Source of the DNA: Azonexus sp.
Lineage (GTDB): Bacteria; Pseudomonadota; Gammaproteobacteria; Burkholderiales; Rhodocyclaceae
Assembly: GCF_030824335.1 (NCBI RefSeq)
Contig: NZ_JAVBXX010000010.1
Span: forward strand, 62,001-126,000
DNA length: 64,000 bases
Reading direction: 5' to 3'
The notes below the pieces were generated by a model. The model had not been told where the DNA came from, did no database searches, and worked only from the letters and a program-made list of their open reading frames with translations. Positions 1 to 9,203 of this stretch are shown here, piece by piece. Position 1 is the first letter of the stretch. The number at the start of each line of letters is the position of its first letter. The position numbers were made by a program, and so were the translations under genes.

Positions 1-963
1 CCGGGCCGTCCGAACCTGCCGGAAGGCAACCTGTGCTGGACCTACATGGTCGACTCGCCGATCGGCAAGTTCGCGCTGTTCGTCGGCCACGTCGAGCAGG
101 AAGGCCATGCCTGGCCGTTCGAAGTCTGGGCCAACGGCCCGGCCGAACCGCGCGGCCTTGGCGCCGTTGCCAAGACGCTGTCGATGGACATGCGCGCCAA
201 CGACCACGCCTGGCTGGAAATGAAGCTCGAAGCCCTGTCCAAGACCCCGGGCGATGCCTTCGAAATGCACATGCCGCCGCATGGCGAAAAGAAGCGCATG
301 CCATCCGTCGTCTCGGCCATGGCCCAGGTCATCAGCTGGCGCGTCGAACAGCTCGGCGCCCTCTCGCACGACGGCCCGACCCCGGTCAAGGACGCCCTGT
401 TCAGCACCAAGGAGCCGAAGACCGGCACCGACGGCACGCTGTCCTGGACGGTGGACATCAACAACGCCTCGACCGGCGAAGACTTCGTCCTCGGCCTGAA
501 GGAAATCACGCTGCCCGACGGCGTCACCCGCCCCTACTCGATGTGGCTCGCCGGCAACTACCCGCGTGCCCTCGACGGCCTGTGCAAGCTGCTTTCCCTC
601 GACATGCGCGTCGTCGATCCGGCCTGGATCGGCATGAAGTTGCGCAAGCTGCTCGACTACTCCGAGCCGTTCGGCGACTTCATGGCCTTCGTCCCGGGTT
701 CGCGCAAGCAGCAGACCTACCCGTCGACGGTCGCCTACATCGCCCAGCTGATCATCCACCGCTACGCCATGCTCGGCATCCTCGACGAAGCCGGCTTCCC
801 GCTGCAGCAGATGGGCATCCTCGAAGCGCCGGAAGATACCACCAGCAACAAGGTGCTGCCGACCCAAGGTAAGTTATGCCCGGAATGCGGCAACCATACG
901 ATGATTCGCAAGGATGGTTGCGACTTCTGCACCGCCTGCGGCGCCGTGGGAACCTGCGGCTGA
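1..963 (+). CDS. nrdJ: C-terminal part of adenosylcobalamin-dependent (class II) ribonucleotide reductase, cut by the left edge
   Basis: The frame is open to the first base of the window, so the N-terminus is missing. The visible 320 residues contain two similar blocks (roughly residues 16-115 and 165-265 of the fragment, each with a GxFxLFVGH- or AGNYPRALDG-like segment followed by a (L)SLDMR run). They end in a zinc-ribbon-like tail, CPECG-N8-GCDFCTACG, which is typical of the C-terminus of class II reductases. Family knowledge: these enzymes make deoxyribonucleotides with vitamin B12 and work with or without oxygen; in Pseudomonas the reductase is split and this part is NrdJb. Whether it is split or fused here cannot be told. 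A clear terminator follows 50 bp downstream. Confidence 0.75.
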   Translation, partial: PGRPNLPEGNLCWTYMVDSPIGKFALFVGHVEQEGHAWPFEVWANGPAEPRGLGAVAKTLSMDMRANDHAWLEMKLEALSKTPGDAFEMHMPPHGEKKRMPSVVSAMAQVISWRVEQLGALSHDGPTPVKDALFSTKEPKTGTDGTLSWTVDINNASTGEDFVLGLKEITLPDGVTRPYSMWLAGNYPRALDGLCKLLSLDMRVVDPAWIGMKLRKLLDYSEPFGDFMAFVPGSRKQQTYPSTVAYIAQLIIHRYAMLGILDEAGFPLQQMGILEAPEDTTSNKVLPTQGKLCPECGNHTMIRKDGCDFCTACGAVGTCG

Positions 964-1014
964 TCCCGACTAAGCCACCAAGCCCAAACTGATCGGCGCA
1001 AATAGCCGATACAA

Positions 1015-1047
1015 GCCCGCCAACTGAACGGTTGGCGGGCTTTCATT
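1015..1047 (+). terminator. Rho-independent terminator after the reductase gene
   Basis: A perfect 10-bp stem, GCCCGCCAAC against GTTGGCGGGC with a 6-base loop, is followed by a T-rich run (TTTCATTTAT). It lies 51 bases after the reductase stop codon. Confidence 0.8.
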
Positions 1048-1200
1048 TATGCTAAAAGCCAAGACTGGAAAACATCACACTCTGGCTTGTGGAGCCCGCA
1101 TCAGCCCAAGAAGCTTGGTTCTCAATGCTGGTAAGACCACCTCATTCTGCTAGAATGCTGGATACGCAAGGTCGCATCGCCCATAAATGCAGAGTAAAAA

Positions 1201-1500
1201 ATGACAACTCAAGAATCGACCACATTCATCATTATCGGCGTTACCAAGGAAGGTAAAAAATTTCGCCCCAGCGACTGGGCCGAACGCCTCTGTGGCGTCA
1301 TGTCGGCCTTTGGTGCCGAACGCAAGATGAAATATTCGCCATACGTCGGGCCTGGCGACCACAACGGTGACAAGGCGGTATTCGTCGATGGCCGTCTCGG
1401 AGAAATTGAACCGATGGCCTATCGTTTCATGCTCAACTTCGCTCAAGACAATGATCTGCAGATCATTGATGGCGTCTGCCTGCTGGAAGACAAGAAATAA
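1201..1500 (+). CDS. DUF3579 family protein
   Basis: A 99-residue protein with no signal peptide or membrane segment. The FIIIGVTKEGKKFRPSDWAE opening, the central KYSPYVGPG and the closing FMLNFAQDNDLQIIDG match the DUF3579 family, a small cytoplasmic family found mainly in Betaproteobacteria and without an assigned function. It is monocistronic: a terminator precedes it, and it converges on rpsT through a shared terminator. A TAGAAT hexamer at 1151-1156 could be a -10 box, but no good -35 box accompanies it. One copy of the GCGGTCGAC word lies 10 bases after the stop. Confidence 0.85.
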   Translation: MTTQESTTFIIIGVTKEGKKFRPSDWAERLCGVMSAFGAERKMKYSPYVGPGDHNGDKAVFVDGRLGEIEPMAYRFMLNFAQDNDLQIIDGVCLLEDKK

Positions 1501-1508
1501 GCAAATTC

Positions 1509-1519
1509 TGCGGTCGACC
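1509..1519. repeat. Copy of the dispersed GCGGTCGAC word, intergenic
   Basis: TTCTGCGGTCGACC lies just after the DUF3579 stop codon, before the shared terminator. It is one of 18 copies of the 9-base core in the window (see findings). Confidence 0.6.
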
Positions 1520-1570
1520 CTAGCACCAGCATTTTTTCCGGGATCAAAGCAGCAACACAAAAAGCATAAA

Positions 1571-1600
1571 ACAAAAAAGGCGCCCGCAGGCGCCATTTTT
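1571..1600. terminator. Bidirectional terminator between DUF3579 and rpsT
   Basis: The stem GGCGCC-CGCA-GGCGCC is flanked by AAAAAA on the left and TTTTT on the right, so it can end transcription from either side. It sits between two convergent genes. Confidence 0.8.
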
Positions 1601-1620
1601 ACGGGTTGATGCCTGCCAGC

Positions 1621-1896
1621 TTAGGCGGCAGCAACACCCAGTGCCTTGATCTGGGCAGACAGACGGCTCTTGGTACGAGCCACAGCATTCTTGTGTACGA
1701 TCTTCTTGTCAGCGATACGGTCGATCACTGCAACGGAGGTCTGAAACACGCTCTGTGCGGCGGCTTTGTCACCGGCGACGATTGCTTTGCGAACGCTCTT
1801 GATTGCGGTACGCAGGGTCGAACGCAGGCTTGCGTTATGGGCACGCTGTCCGTCAGCTTGACGGGCGCGCTTGCGGGCTTGTGCACTGTTGGCCAT
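1621..1896 (-). CDS. rpsT: 30S ribosomal protein S20
   Basis: A 91-residue, very basic, helical protein beginning [13 protein letters not shown], the classic S20 opening. S20 binds 16S rRNA early in 30S assembly. The length is normal (E. coli 87). It has its own promoter (1934-1963) and a terminator, and lies just downstream of ispH on the same strand. In E. coli rpsT is also next to the ribF-ileS-lspA-fkpB-ispH operon, but divergent from it rather than downstream. Confidence 0.97.
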   Translation of the reverse strand: MANSAQARKRARQADGQRAHNASLRSTLRTAIKSVRKAIVAGDKAAAQSVFQTSVAVIDRIADKKIVHKNAVARTKSRLSAQIKALGVAAA

Positions 1897-1933
1897 TAAA
1901 TACTCTCAGAAAATGTTCTTACGGAAGCGCAGG

Positions 1934-1963
1934 ATTCTACACCAGAACCAAGCTGGCAATCAA
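1934..1963 (-). promoter_or_regulatory. Probable sigma-70 promoter of rpsT
   Basis: Reading the minus strand, TTGATT (1958-1963) and TAGAAT (1934-1939) are separated by 18 bases. The -10 box is about 38 bases before the rpsT start codon, and both boxes lie in the gap between ispH and rpsT. Confidence 0.6.
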
Positions 1964-1981
1964 CAATACTTTACGCAAAAA

Positions 1982-2905
1982 TCAGTTAACCAGCTCCTTG
2001 GGCAAGGCAAACGAAACCCCTTCCTCAACGCCCTGAAGCTGACCAACCTCGGCACCAGAAGACGCCTTCAGACGGTCAACCACCCGCCGCACCAGAATCT
2101 CCGGCGCCGACGCACCGGCCGTTACGCCAATACGCGCCTTGTCAGTCAGCCAGGCTTCCCGGATTTCATCGGCACTATCGATCAAATAAGCCTCGATACC
2201 CAAGCCAGCGGCCACTTCCTTGAGGCGACGGGAATTGGAGCTGTTGGGGCTACCGACCACAATCACCAGATCACATTGCCCGGCCAACGCCTTGACGGCA
2301 TCCTGACGATTCTGCGTGGCATAGCAAATATCATCTTTCTTGGGGCCCTGTATCTCCGGAAAACGCACTCTGAGTGCGTCAATCACCACAGTCGCATCGT
2401 CCACCGACAGCGTGGTTTGGGTCACAAAGGAAAGTTGACCGGGGAATTTCACCTCGAGACTGGCAACATCGGCGACAGTCTCAACCAGATACATTCCGCC
2501 CTCGCTCTGCCCCATCGTTCCTTCGACCTCCGGATGCCCTTTGTGGCCGATCATGACGACTTCACGCGTCTGTTTGCGCATCTTGTCGACTTCGACATGC
2601 ACCTTGGTGACCAGCGGACAAGTTGCATCGAAGACTTTCAGGCCACGCTGCTCGGCTTCCGTACGAACGGCTTTCGATACGCCATGCGCACTGAAAATCA
2701 CCGTGCTGCCGGCCGGCACATCAGCCAGCTCCTCGATGAAAATCGCCCCCTTGGCCCGCAGATCATCACAGACAAACTTGTTGTGTACCACTTCGTGGCG
2801 CACGTAAATCGGCGCGCCAAACTTCTCCAGGGCGCGCTCGACAATCGTGATGGCGCGCTCGACGCCGGCGCAGAAACCACGCGGGTTGGCGAGAAGGATT
2901 TCCAT
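1982..2905 (-). CDS. ispH: 4-hydroxy-3-methylbut-2-enyl diphosphate reductase (LytB)
   Basis: A 307-residue enzyme of the last MEP-pathway step, making IPP and DMAPP. It carries the three conserved cysteines that hold the Fe-S cluster: PRGFCAGV near residue 12, DATCPLV near 96 and the CYATQNRQ block near 193. Also visible are the substrate-binding histidines ([16 protein letters not shown]) and the [11 protein letters not shown] motif. It is the last gene of the ribF operon, and its ATG overlaps the fkpB stop by one base (TAATG). It links to ispA and dxs further along the window, so three isoprenoid genes are present. Confidence 0.97.
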   Translation of the reverse strand: MEILLANPRGFCAGVERAITIVERALEKFGAPIYVRHEVVHNKFVCDDLRAKGAIFIEELADVPAGSTVIFSAHGVSKAVRTEAEQRGLKVFDATCPLVTKVHVEVDKMRKQTREVVMIGHKGHPEVEGTMGQSEGGMYLVETVADVASLEVKFPGQLSFVTQTTLSVDDATVVIDALRVRFPEIQGPKKDDICYATQNRQDAVKALAGQCDLVIVVGSPNSSNSRRLKEVAAGLGIEAYLIDSADEIREAWLTDKARIGVTAGASAPEILVRRVVDRLKASSGAEVGQLQGVEEGVSFALPKELVN

Positions 2906-3336
2906 TACATGATTCCGATGATTTTGACTTCAAACCGGATGGTCTTGCCGGCCATCGGATGATTGAAGTCGAACAAGGCGTGTGTGGCATCCAGTTCGCG
3001 CAGGAAACCGGCAAAGGTGCCGCCATTCGGCGCAGTGAATTCCACCACGGAGTTTTCCTTGAGTTCCATCTCGGCTGGCAAGCCGGCCCGGGCAATACGT
3101 TCGACCAGGCGTTCGTTATGCATGCCGAAGGCCTGCGCCGGCTCCAGTTCGAAGACGAAATGCTCCATCGCCGGCAAGCCGACCAGAACGCTTTCCAGAT
3201 TTTCCGCCAGCTGACCACTACCCATCTGCAGGGTGGCCGGACTCATGTCGAAAGTCGACAGGAACTCCTCGCCATCCAGCGTGGAAATTCGGTAATGCAG
3301 GGTCAGATAACTGTCGGGGCGAACCGTCGTGCTCAT
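2905..3336 (-). CDS. fkpB: FKBP-type peptidyl-prolyl cis-trans isomerase, SlpA/FkpB type
   Basis: A 143-residue protein with a short FKBP domain ([17 protein letters not shown] opening) interrupted by an insert-in-flap region containing the H-N-E-R-L-V-E-R-I stretch, as in SlyD/FkpB. The metal-binding His-rich tail of SlyD is missing, so FkpB is the better name. The role is a folding helper in the cytosol. I chose the ATG at 3336 because it overlaps the lspA stop (ATGA) and matches the family start; the frame stays open further upstream, but only through lspA coding sequence. It sits between lspA and ispH, the conserved operon position. Confidence 0.93.
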   Translation of the reverse strand: MSTTVRPDSYLTLHYRISTLDGEEFLSTFDMSPATLQMGSGQLAENLESVLVGLPAMEHFVFELEPAQAFGMHNERLVERIARAGLPAEMELKENSVVEFTAPNGGTFAGFLRELDATHALFDFNHPMAGKTIRFEVKIIGIM

Positions 3337-3851
3337 GCTTGATCTTCTTTCGTGTTTTTTGCGGTCAACGAGGCAAAAATCAGTAAAACCGCGCCAATGC
3401 TGATGGCCGAATCGGCGATATTGAAGGCTGGCCAGTAAAACCCGGCGGCATGCCACTGGATGAAATCGACAACCGCGCCAAAGCGCACGCGATCGATCAC
3501 GTTACCCAGCGCGCCGCCCATGACCAGCGTCAGAGCCAGCGACATCAGTTTTTGTTCCGGATGTTTTTTCAATTCCAGCGCGATCCAGCCGGAAACACCC
3601 AGCGCCAGCACGCTGAAGAACCAGCGCTGCCAGCCCGGCTGATCGGCCAGAAAACTGAATGCGGCGCCTGGATTGAAGGTCAGCACCCAGTTCCAGAACG
3701 GCGCGACATAAATCACCTCGCCGTAAGCGATGTTCTGCAACACCACCCACTTGCTCAACTGATCGAGAACGATGACCAGCGCCGCCAGCGCATACCACTG
3801 CCGCGGCTGCAAATGGCGCTCAGGCACAGGTGCGCGCCTCGCCGGCGCCAT
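3333..3851 (-). CDS. lspA: Lipoprotein signal peptidase (signal peptidase II)
   Basis: A 172-residue inner-membrane aspartyl protease that removes signal peptides from prolipoproteins. Four hydrophobic segments are visible. The two catalytic aspartates lie in [10 protein letters not shown] (near residue 121) and FNIADSAIS (near 148), and NPGAAFSFL is also conserved. The assigned start overlaps the end of ileS by 32 bases; a GTG seven codons downstream would shorten the overlap to 11 bases. It is the third gene of the ribF operon. Confidence 0.96.
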   Translation of the reverse strand: MAPARRAPVPERHLQPRQWYALAALVIVLDQLSKWVVLQNIAYGEVIYVAPFWNWVLTFNPGAAFSFLADQPGWQRWFFSVLALGVSGWIALELKKHPEQKLMSLALTLVMGGALGNVIDRVRFGAVVDFIQWHAAGFYWPAFNIADSAISIGAVLLIFASLTAKNTKEDQA

Positions 3852-6618
3852 GCAGGTTGCTCACACAACGACCGCACAGGCCCGGATGTTCAGCATGCGC
3901 ACCAACGTCCTCGCGCACATGCCAGCAACGTTCGCACTTGGCGTGAGCGAGCGGCGTCGCAACGACCTGCTCGGTTTCATTGCTGATGAGTGCGGTCGAC
4001 GAACAAATGAAGACAAATTTCAGGTCGTCACCCAAGGAAGCCAGCGCGTCGTATTTCTCGCCGGCGCAATGAATTTCCACTGTGGCCTGCAGTGCCGAAC
4101 CGATTTTCCCGGCTTCGCGCTGTTCTTCCAGCGCCTTGGTGACATCGGCCCGCGCCGTGCGCACCAGCGCCCATTTGGCGAGCAAGGCCGACTCATCGGC
4201 CGGCTTCGGCAGTTCATGCCATTGCTGGAACATGATCGAATCGTCAGCATTGCCACTGAGTACCGCCCAAACCTCTTCCGCCGTAAAGGCGGTGATCGGC
4301 GCCAGCAGGCGGACGAAACTTTGCGTGATGTGCCACAACGCCGATTGCGCTGAACGACGGGCCACCGACTGCGGTGCCGTGGTGTACAGACGGTCCTTCA
4401 GGATATCGAGGTAGAAACCGCCGAGGTCTTCCGAGCAGAAGGTCTGCAGCGCCTGGACGACGCGGTGGAATTCGTACTTGTCGAAATCGGCACGACAGCC
4501 TTCCTGCAACTCGCGGGTCAGCGCCAGCGCGTAGCGGTCGATTTCCAGCCAGTCTTCCACCGGCAACATTGCGGTCGACGCGTCGAAATCGGAAATATTG
4601 GCCAACAGGAAACGCAGGGTATTGCGGATGCGGCGATAGCCTTCGACCACGCGCTTGAGGATTTCGTCAGAAATGGTCAGCTCACCCGAGTAATCGGTCG
4701 ATGCCGTCCACAGGCGCAGGATATCGGCGCCCATCTTGTCGGAAACCTGTTGCGGCGCGATGACGTTGCCCTTCGACTTCGACATCTTGTGGCCCTTGCC
4801 ATCGACCACGAAGCCATGCGTCAGCAGCGCCTTGTACGGGGCGCGGCCGTCGATGGCACAACCGGACAGCAGGGAGGACTGGAACCAGCCGCGGTGCTGG
4901 TCGGAGCCTTCCAGATACAGATCGGCCGGGTAAGCCGAAACTTCGGCGTGCGAACCGCGCAGCACGTGCCAGTGCGTCGTCCCGGAATCGAACCAGACAT
5001 CCAGCGTGTCTTTCATCTTGACGTACTGTTCGGCCTCGGCACCGAGCAACTCGGCGGCATCCAGGCTGAACCAGGCTTCGATACCGGCCTTTTCAACACG
5101 CTGGGCGACCAGTTCGACCAATTCGGCGGTACGCGGATGCGGCTGGCCGGTTTCCTTGTGCAGGAAAAACGGAATCGGCACGCCCCAGTTGCGCTGGCGC
5201 GAGACGCACCAGTCCGGCCGGGTCTTCATCATGCCTTCCAGACGGGCACGGCCCCAAGCCGGGAAAAATTGCGTTTCGTCGACCGCACGCTCGGCGATCC
5301 AGCGCAGCGTCGGCTCACTCTCGGACTTGCGATTCTCCATGCCAATGAACCACTGCGTCGTTGCGCGGAAGATGATCGGCGTCTTGTGCCGCCAGCAATG
5401 CGGGTAGCTGTGGCGGATTTTCTCTTCGAAAAGCAGTCGACCGCGCGCGGCCAGTTCGGCCAGCACCAGCGGATTGGCTTCCCACACGCTCTTGCCGGCC
5501 AGTTCTCCGGTCGACAGCGCGGGAACGGTAGAAATGAACTTGCCGTCGTTACCGACCGGGTTGTTCACCGGCAGGCCATACTGGCGGCCGACGTTGTAGT
5601 CATCCACACCATGCGCCGGCGCGGTATGCACCAGGCCGGTACCGGCTTCGGTCGTCACATGCTTGCCGCAGATGATCGCCACATCGCGCGGCTGGAACGG
5701 GTGTTTGAGCAGGATCTGGTCGAGCTTGTCGCCAGTCGTCGAGGCAACCACCGTGCCGGTCAGTTCATAGCGCTTGAGCGCAGCTTCGGCCAGTTCGCGA
5801 ACCAGGATCAGCGCGCCCTTTTCGGTTTCGATCAGGTCGTAAGTCAGTTCCGGATGCACGCTGACCGCCTCGTTGGCTGGCAGCGTCCATGGCGTGGTCG
5901 TCCAGATCACGGCAAAGGCCGGGCCGCGCAGATGGGTCAGACCGAAAGCGTGCGCCAGTTTCTCGGCGTGGTTTTCATGGACTTCGAAAGCCACATCGAT
6001 GGCCGGCGACGTCTTGTCCTCGTATTCAACCTCGGCTTCAGCCAGTGCCGAGCCGCAATCCAGACACCAGTTCACCGGCTTCAGCCCCTGGTACAGGTAG
6101 CCTTGCTCAAGGATTTTGCCCAGCGCGCGAATTTCTTCGGCCTCGGCCTTGAAATTCATCGTCAGGTAAGGATTGTCCCAATCGCCCAGCACGCCCAGGC
6201 GGATGAAATCCTTCTTCTGGCGTTCGACCTGCTCGGCGGCGTAGGCACGGCACAGTTCGCGGACCTTGTCGGCCGGGATGTTCTTGCCGTGCAGCTTCTC
6301 GATCTGGTGCTCGATCGGCAGGCCATGACAGTCCCAACCCGGCACGTAGGGCGCATCGAAACCGGACAGCGTCTTCGAGCGGACGATAATGTCCTTCAAA
6401 ACCTTGTTGACCGCATGACCGATGTGGATGTCGCCGTTGGCATACGGCGGGCCGTCATGCAGCACAAAGCGCGGGCGGCCGGCGCTGATTTCGCGAATCT
6501 TCTGATAGAGCTTTTTCTGCTGCCACTGACCGACCCATTGCGGCTCGCGCTTGGGCAGGTCGCCGCGCATCGGAAAAGCGGTATCGGGAAGATTCAGCGT
6601 GTCTTTGTAATCAGCCAT
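3820..6618 (-). CDS. ileS: Isoleucyl-tRNA synthetase
   Basis: A 932-residue class I synthetase, the usual bacterial length (E. coli 938). HIGH is at residues 65-68 ([10 protein letters not shown]), the KMSKS loop near residue 610 ([10 protein letters not shown]), and the editing domain lies between them ([12 protein letters not shown]). The C-terminus has the zinc-binding cysteines CERCWH and CGRC, as in the E. coli type that is sensitive to mupirocin. Its ATG overlaps the end of ribF by 8 bases and its tail overlaps lspA, so translation is probably coupled. Confidence 0.98.
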   Translation of the reverse strand: MADYKDTLNLPDTAFPMRGDLPKREPQWVGQWQQKKLYQKIREISAGRPRFVLHDGPPYANGDIHIGHAVNKVLKDIIVRSKTLSGFDAPYVPGWDCHGLPIEHQIEKLHGKNIPADKVRELCRAYAAEQVERQKKDFIRLGVLGDWDNPYLTMNFKAEAEEIRALGKILEQGYLYQGLKPVNWCLDCGSALAEAEVEYEDKTSPAIDVAFEVHENHAEKLAHAFGLTHLRGPAFAVIWTTTPWTLPANEAVSVHPELTYDLIETEKGALILVRELAEAALKRYELTGTVVASTTGDKLDQILLKHPFQPRDVAIICGKHVTTEAGTGLVHTAPAHGVDDYNVGRQYGLPVNNPVGNDGKFISTVPALSTGELAGKSVWEANPLVLAELAARGRLLFEEKIRHSYPHCWRHKTPIIFRATTQWFIGMENRKSESEPTLRWIAERAVDETQFFPAWGRARLEGMMKTRPDWCVSRQRNWGVPIPFFLHKETGQPHPRTAELVELVAQRVEKAGIEAWFSLDAAELLGAEAEQYVKMKDTLDVWFDSGTTHWHVLRGSHAEVSAYPADLYLEGSDQHRGWFQSSLLSGCAIDGRAPYKALLTHGFVVDGKGHKMSKSKGNVIAPQQVSDKMGADILRLWTASTDYSGELTISDEILKRVVEGYRRIRNTLRFLLANISDFDASTAMLPVEDWLEIDRYALALTRELQEGCRADFDKYEFHRVVQALQTFCSEDLGGFYLDILKDRLYTTAPQSVARRSAQSALWHITQSFVRLLAPITAFTAEEVWAVLSGNADDSIMFQQWHELPKPADESALLAKWALVRTARADVTKALEEQREAGKIGSALQATVEIHCAGEKYDALASLGDDLKFVFICSSTALISNETEQVVATPLAHAKCERCWHVREDVGAHAEHPGLCGRCVSNLHGAGEARTCA

Positions 6619-7543
6619 TTTGCGTGCTCACGAAGAAGGCCCGCGCCGCCGCGGCATCGGCCGCGATCTGCGCCTTGAGGGCGTCGAAATTGGGAAAACG
6701 TTGCTCATCGCGCAATTTATGCACGAAGCGCACCGAGATATGTGCACCGTAAATGTCGCGATCGAAATCGAACAGATGCACTTCAAGCAGCGGCCGCGTG
6801 CCGCCGACGGTTGGCCGGATACCGAGATTCGCTACGCCGGGCAAAGGCTTGTCAGCCAATCCGGCAACCTCGACGGCAAACACACCGGCCATCGGCAAGG
6901 GATTGTGCTTGATGCGCAGATTGGCCGTGGCAAAGCCCAACTGACGGCCCAGTTTCTGGCCATGCGACACCTGGCCATCAATCATGTAGGGACGCCCCAG
7001 CAGACGGGCGGCAAGTTCCATATCACCAACAGCCAGCGCTCGCCGCACCCCGGAACTGGATACCCGCTCACCGTCGACCGTAACACTGCCCATCGCTTCG
7101 ACAACGAAACCGTGACGTTTGCCGGCATCCTGCAACAACGCAAAATCACCCACCCGCCCTTGGCCAAAACGAAAATCATCGCCAATGACCAGATGACGAA
7201 CCTGCAGTGCGCGGACCAGCACCCGTTCAACAAATTGCTCTGCCGTCAGCGCAGCAAATGCCTGATTGAACGGACAAATCATCGCCTGCGTGACGCCGCT
7301 ATCAGACAGCAATTCGAGCTTTTCCCGCAGGGTACTCAAGCGGGCCGGCGCCGAAGCGGGCTTGAAGAATTCGCGCGGATGCGGCTCGAAACTCAGCACG
7401 GCAGGCGTCAGTCCATGCTGCCGTGCAACATCGGTCAATCGACCAATCAGCGCAGCATGCCCCAGATGCACGCCATCGAAATTACCAATGGCCAACGCAA
7501 CCGGAGCAGGAACTGAACGAGAATAACCGCGAAAGACGCGCAT
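6611..7543 (-). CDS. ribF: Bifunctional riboflavin kinase / FAD synthetase
   Basis: A 310-residue enzyme turning riboflavin into FMN and then FAD. The N-terminal nucleotidyltransferase domain carries [14 protein letters not shown] (the HxGH-like motif) and the C-terminal kinase domain carries [15 protein letters not shown] (the PTAN-like region). The ATG at 7543 is preferred over a TTG five codons upstream because it sits right after the -10 box and matches family starts (MRVFRG). It is the first gene of the five-gene operon to ispH. Confidence 0.96.
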   Translation of the reverse strand: MRVFRGYSRSVPAPVALAIGNFDGVHLGHAALIGRLTDVARQHGLTPAVLSFEPHPREFFKPASAPARLSTLREKLELLSDSGVTQAMICPFNQAFAALTAEQFVERVLVRALQVRHLVIGDDFRFGQGRVGDFALLQDAGKRHGFVVEAMGSVTVDGERVSSSGVRRALAVGDMELAARLLGRPYMIDGQVSHGQKLGRQLGFATANLRIKHNPLPMAGVFAVEVAGLADKPLPGVANLGIRPTVGGTRPLLEVHLFDFDRDIYGAHISVRFVHKLRDEQRFPNFDALKAQIAADAAAARAFFVSTQNG

Positions 7544-7567
7544 GAAACGGAGCCGCAAAAAAGCGCG

Positions 7568-7573
7568 ATTATA
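7568..7573 (-). promoter_or_regulatory. -10 box (TATAAT) of the ribF operon
   Basis: Minus-strand CGGTATAATCGCG ends about 25 bases before the ribF ATG. The hexamer is perfect, but I see no convincing -35 box at 16-18 bases, so the promoter is only partly supported. Confidence 0.5.
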
Positions 7574-7630
7574 CCGAGGCCAATCGACATAACGGCGACA
7601 TCACGGGCAAATCCACACAAAAACAGCCTC

Positions 7631-7656
7631 TTGCCACGCTGACCTGTCGTTATAAT
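7631..7656 (+). promoter_or_regulatory. Possible promoter of the diguanylate cyclase gene
   Basis: A perfect TATAAT (7651-7656) stands 32 bases before the start codon. The nearest -35-like word, TTGCCA (7631-7636), is only 14 bases away, which is short, so the -35 assignment is weak. Confidence 0.4.
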
Positions 7657-7687
7657 CGCAGGGTTATCCGACAGACTCTGGAAGCCA

Positions 7688-8731
7688 ATGCTTGACCTGA
7701 TCAACCATGTCGTCAGAATTTCGGCGCGGCGCGACCGTACCGAAATCAATGCGGCCATGGTCGATGCACTGATGGATCTTTTTGCCCCGCAAAAGCTGAC
7801 GATCTACCGTTGCTACGCAGGCAAGCGAAAAACCGTTATTTTCCCGTGTGCCGGCTATGGCCCTCAAGGGAAATTCCTGCGTAATGCCTATCTGCCGGAA
7901 CAACGCCTGTGCAAGCCTCTTGATCGCGATCCATTGCTCAAGCGCAGCCAGAAAGAACTCAGCGCCGTTATCGAATGCCATGAGGATGGCTCACACCGAA
8001 TCGCCTTCCCGGTACTGCGCCGGGACGAAACAATTTATTTCATTGATCTGGAACTGTCGGATGAGTTTTCCCCCGACAAACGCATCGCGCTCACCGGCCT
8101 GATCGAGTATTTCGGCAATCACATCACGCTACTCGATTATGGCGAAACGGACACCCTGACCGGACTGCTTAGCCGTAAAACCTTCGACAAACATCTGTTC
8201 GAACTGCTAGGCCAAGCAAGCACCGACGATACGGCAAGCCAGAATCCACAATTCGCCCGGCGCACACTATCCCCCAACGGCAATCACTGGCTTGCCGTTT
8301 GCGACGTAGACCACTTCAAGCAGATCAATGACAATTTCGGCCACCTGATTGGCGACGAAGTACTGATCATGCTATCCCAAGTCATGCGGCACTCTTTCCG
8401 CTTCGACGATCAGCTATTCCGTTTTGGCGGCGAGGAGTTTGTTGCCTTGCTGCAACCAACGAGTCGCGAACGAGCCCTGGCCACATTGGAACGTTTCCGT
8501 AGCGACGTCGAAGCCACCACCTTCAGCCGTGTCGGCCACGTCACGGTCAGTATCGGGTTCAGTCAATTGCTGAGCAACGACACACCGACTGATGTCATCG
8601 ACCGGGCGGACGAAGCACTGTATTACGCCAAACGCAGCGGCCGGAACCGGGTGGAAAACTACGAACAGCTAATTGCCGACCAGAAACTGACGGCCAGGGA
8701 AATCGCCAAGGGCGAAGTTGAGCTATTTTGA
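7688..8731 (+). CDS. Diguanylate cyclase with GAF-like N-terminal domain
   Basis: A 347-residue cytosolic protein with no membrane segment. Residues 1-150 look like a GAF-type sensor domain. The GGDEF domain starts at DTLTGLLSRKTF (near 154). The active site is GGEEF (247-251), a functional variant, and an RFDD sequence (238-241) five residues before it matches the RxxD inhibitory site, so product feedback is likely. Reaction: two GTP to cyclic di-GMP. A variable stretch near residues 180-205 separates the first helix from the AVCDVDHFKQIND metal-binding block. It is transcribed away from ribF; no effector gene lies next to it. Confidence 0.93.
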   Translation: MLDLINHVVRISARRDRTEINAAMVDALMDLFAPQKLTIYRCYAGKRKTVIFPCAGYGPQGKFLRNAYLPEQRLCKPLDRDPLLKRSQKELSAVIECHEDGSHRIAFPVLRRDETIYFIDLELSDEFSPDKRIALTGLIEYFGNHITLLDYGETDTLTGLLSRKTFDKHLFELLGQASTDDTASQNPQFARRTLSPNGNHWLAVCDVDHFKQINDNFGHLIGDEVLIMLSQVMRHSFRFDDQLFRFGGEEFVALLQPTSRERALATLERFRSDVEATTFSRVGHVTVSIGFSQLLSNDTPTDVIDRADEALYYAKRSGRNRVENYEQLIADQKLTAREIAKGEVELF

Positions 8732-8842
8732 GGAAAGGTACTGAGCGATCAAGCCAGATGCCTGATCAATAAAGCAAATCAAGACCGACGGGCGGCAGCC
8801 CTGATTTGCCTCAAGCATGCAATGTACCGAACAACGTAGTGG

Positions 8843-9049
8843 CTAAGTACTGGCCACACCTGACTGAACAGGCATCAACGAACGGGCGGAAACGATGAGC
8901 CTTCTGCTGATGCCCGGACCGATTTTTCGTTCAACCTCCCACATCGGCAATCCTTTGACCACAGCTACCTGCTGAACCGCAGTGACCACGTCGCCGAACT
9001 TGGTACACAAATATTCAGCACCATGCTTAATCGAAGTCGTTACTTTCAT
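8843..9049 (-). CDS. Small protein of unknown function (68 residues)
   Basis: I do not recognise this family. The start is well supported: a strong Shine-Dalgarno sequence AGGAGG lies 9 bases before the ATG. The product is a basic, soluble-looking 68-residue protein (MKVTTSIKHGAEYLCTKFGD...) with no signal peptide, one cysteine, and an SRRLIVSARSL stretch. It lies alone between the diguanylate cyclase (convergent) and amiC (same strand, about 150 bp upstream). The upstream gap is AT-rich. Confidence 0.6.
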   Translation of the reverse strand: MKVTTSIKHGAEYLCTKFGDVVTAVQQVAVVKGLPMWEVERKIGPGISRRLIVSARSLMPVQSGVAST

Positions 9050-9203
9050 TTGCCAAAGCCTCCTGTGGTGTCAGCCGAAAGCTCATCCTACAGAAATATT
9101 TCAATACATCACACAAACATAGCTGATGTATTTATTCGATTAAACCGAAGTTTTCTGAACCTGCGCTACGACACACAAACCAGGATTCTGTTGAATTCAC
9201 CGA

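Noticed and set aside
1871-2962. A 363-codon open frame opposite ispH
   Set aside because: It is the complement of ispH, whose cysteines and histidines are all conserved; no domain on the plus strand.
4465-6678. A 737-codon open frame on the plus strand opposite ileS
   Set aside because: It mirrors ileS codon structure; ileS has all family motifs and the opposite frame has no recognisable domain. Long antisense frames are common in GC-rich genes with strong third-position bias.
8774-8809. GCAAATCA / TGATTTGC inverted repeat after the diguanylate cyclase
   Set aside because: The loop is 20 bases and no T-run follows, so I do not call a terminator; it may be chance.
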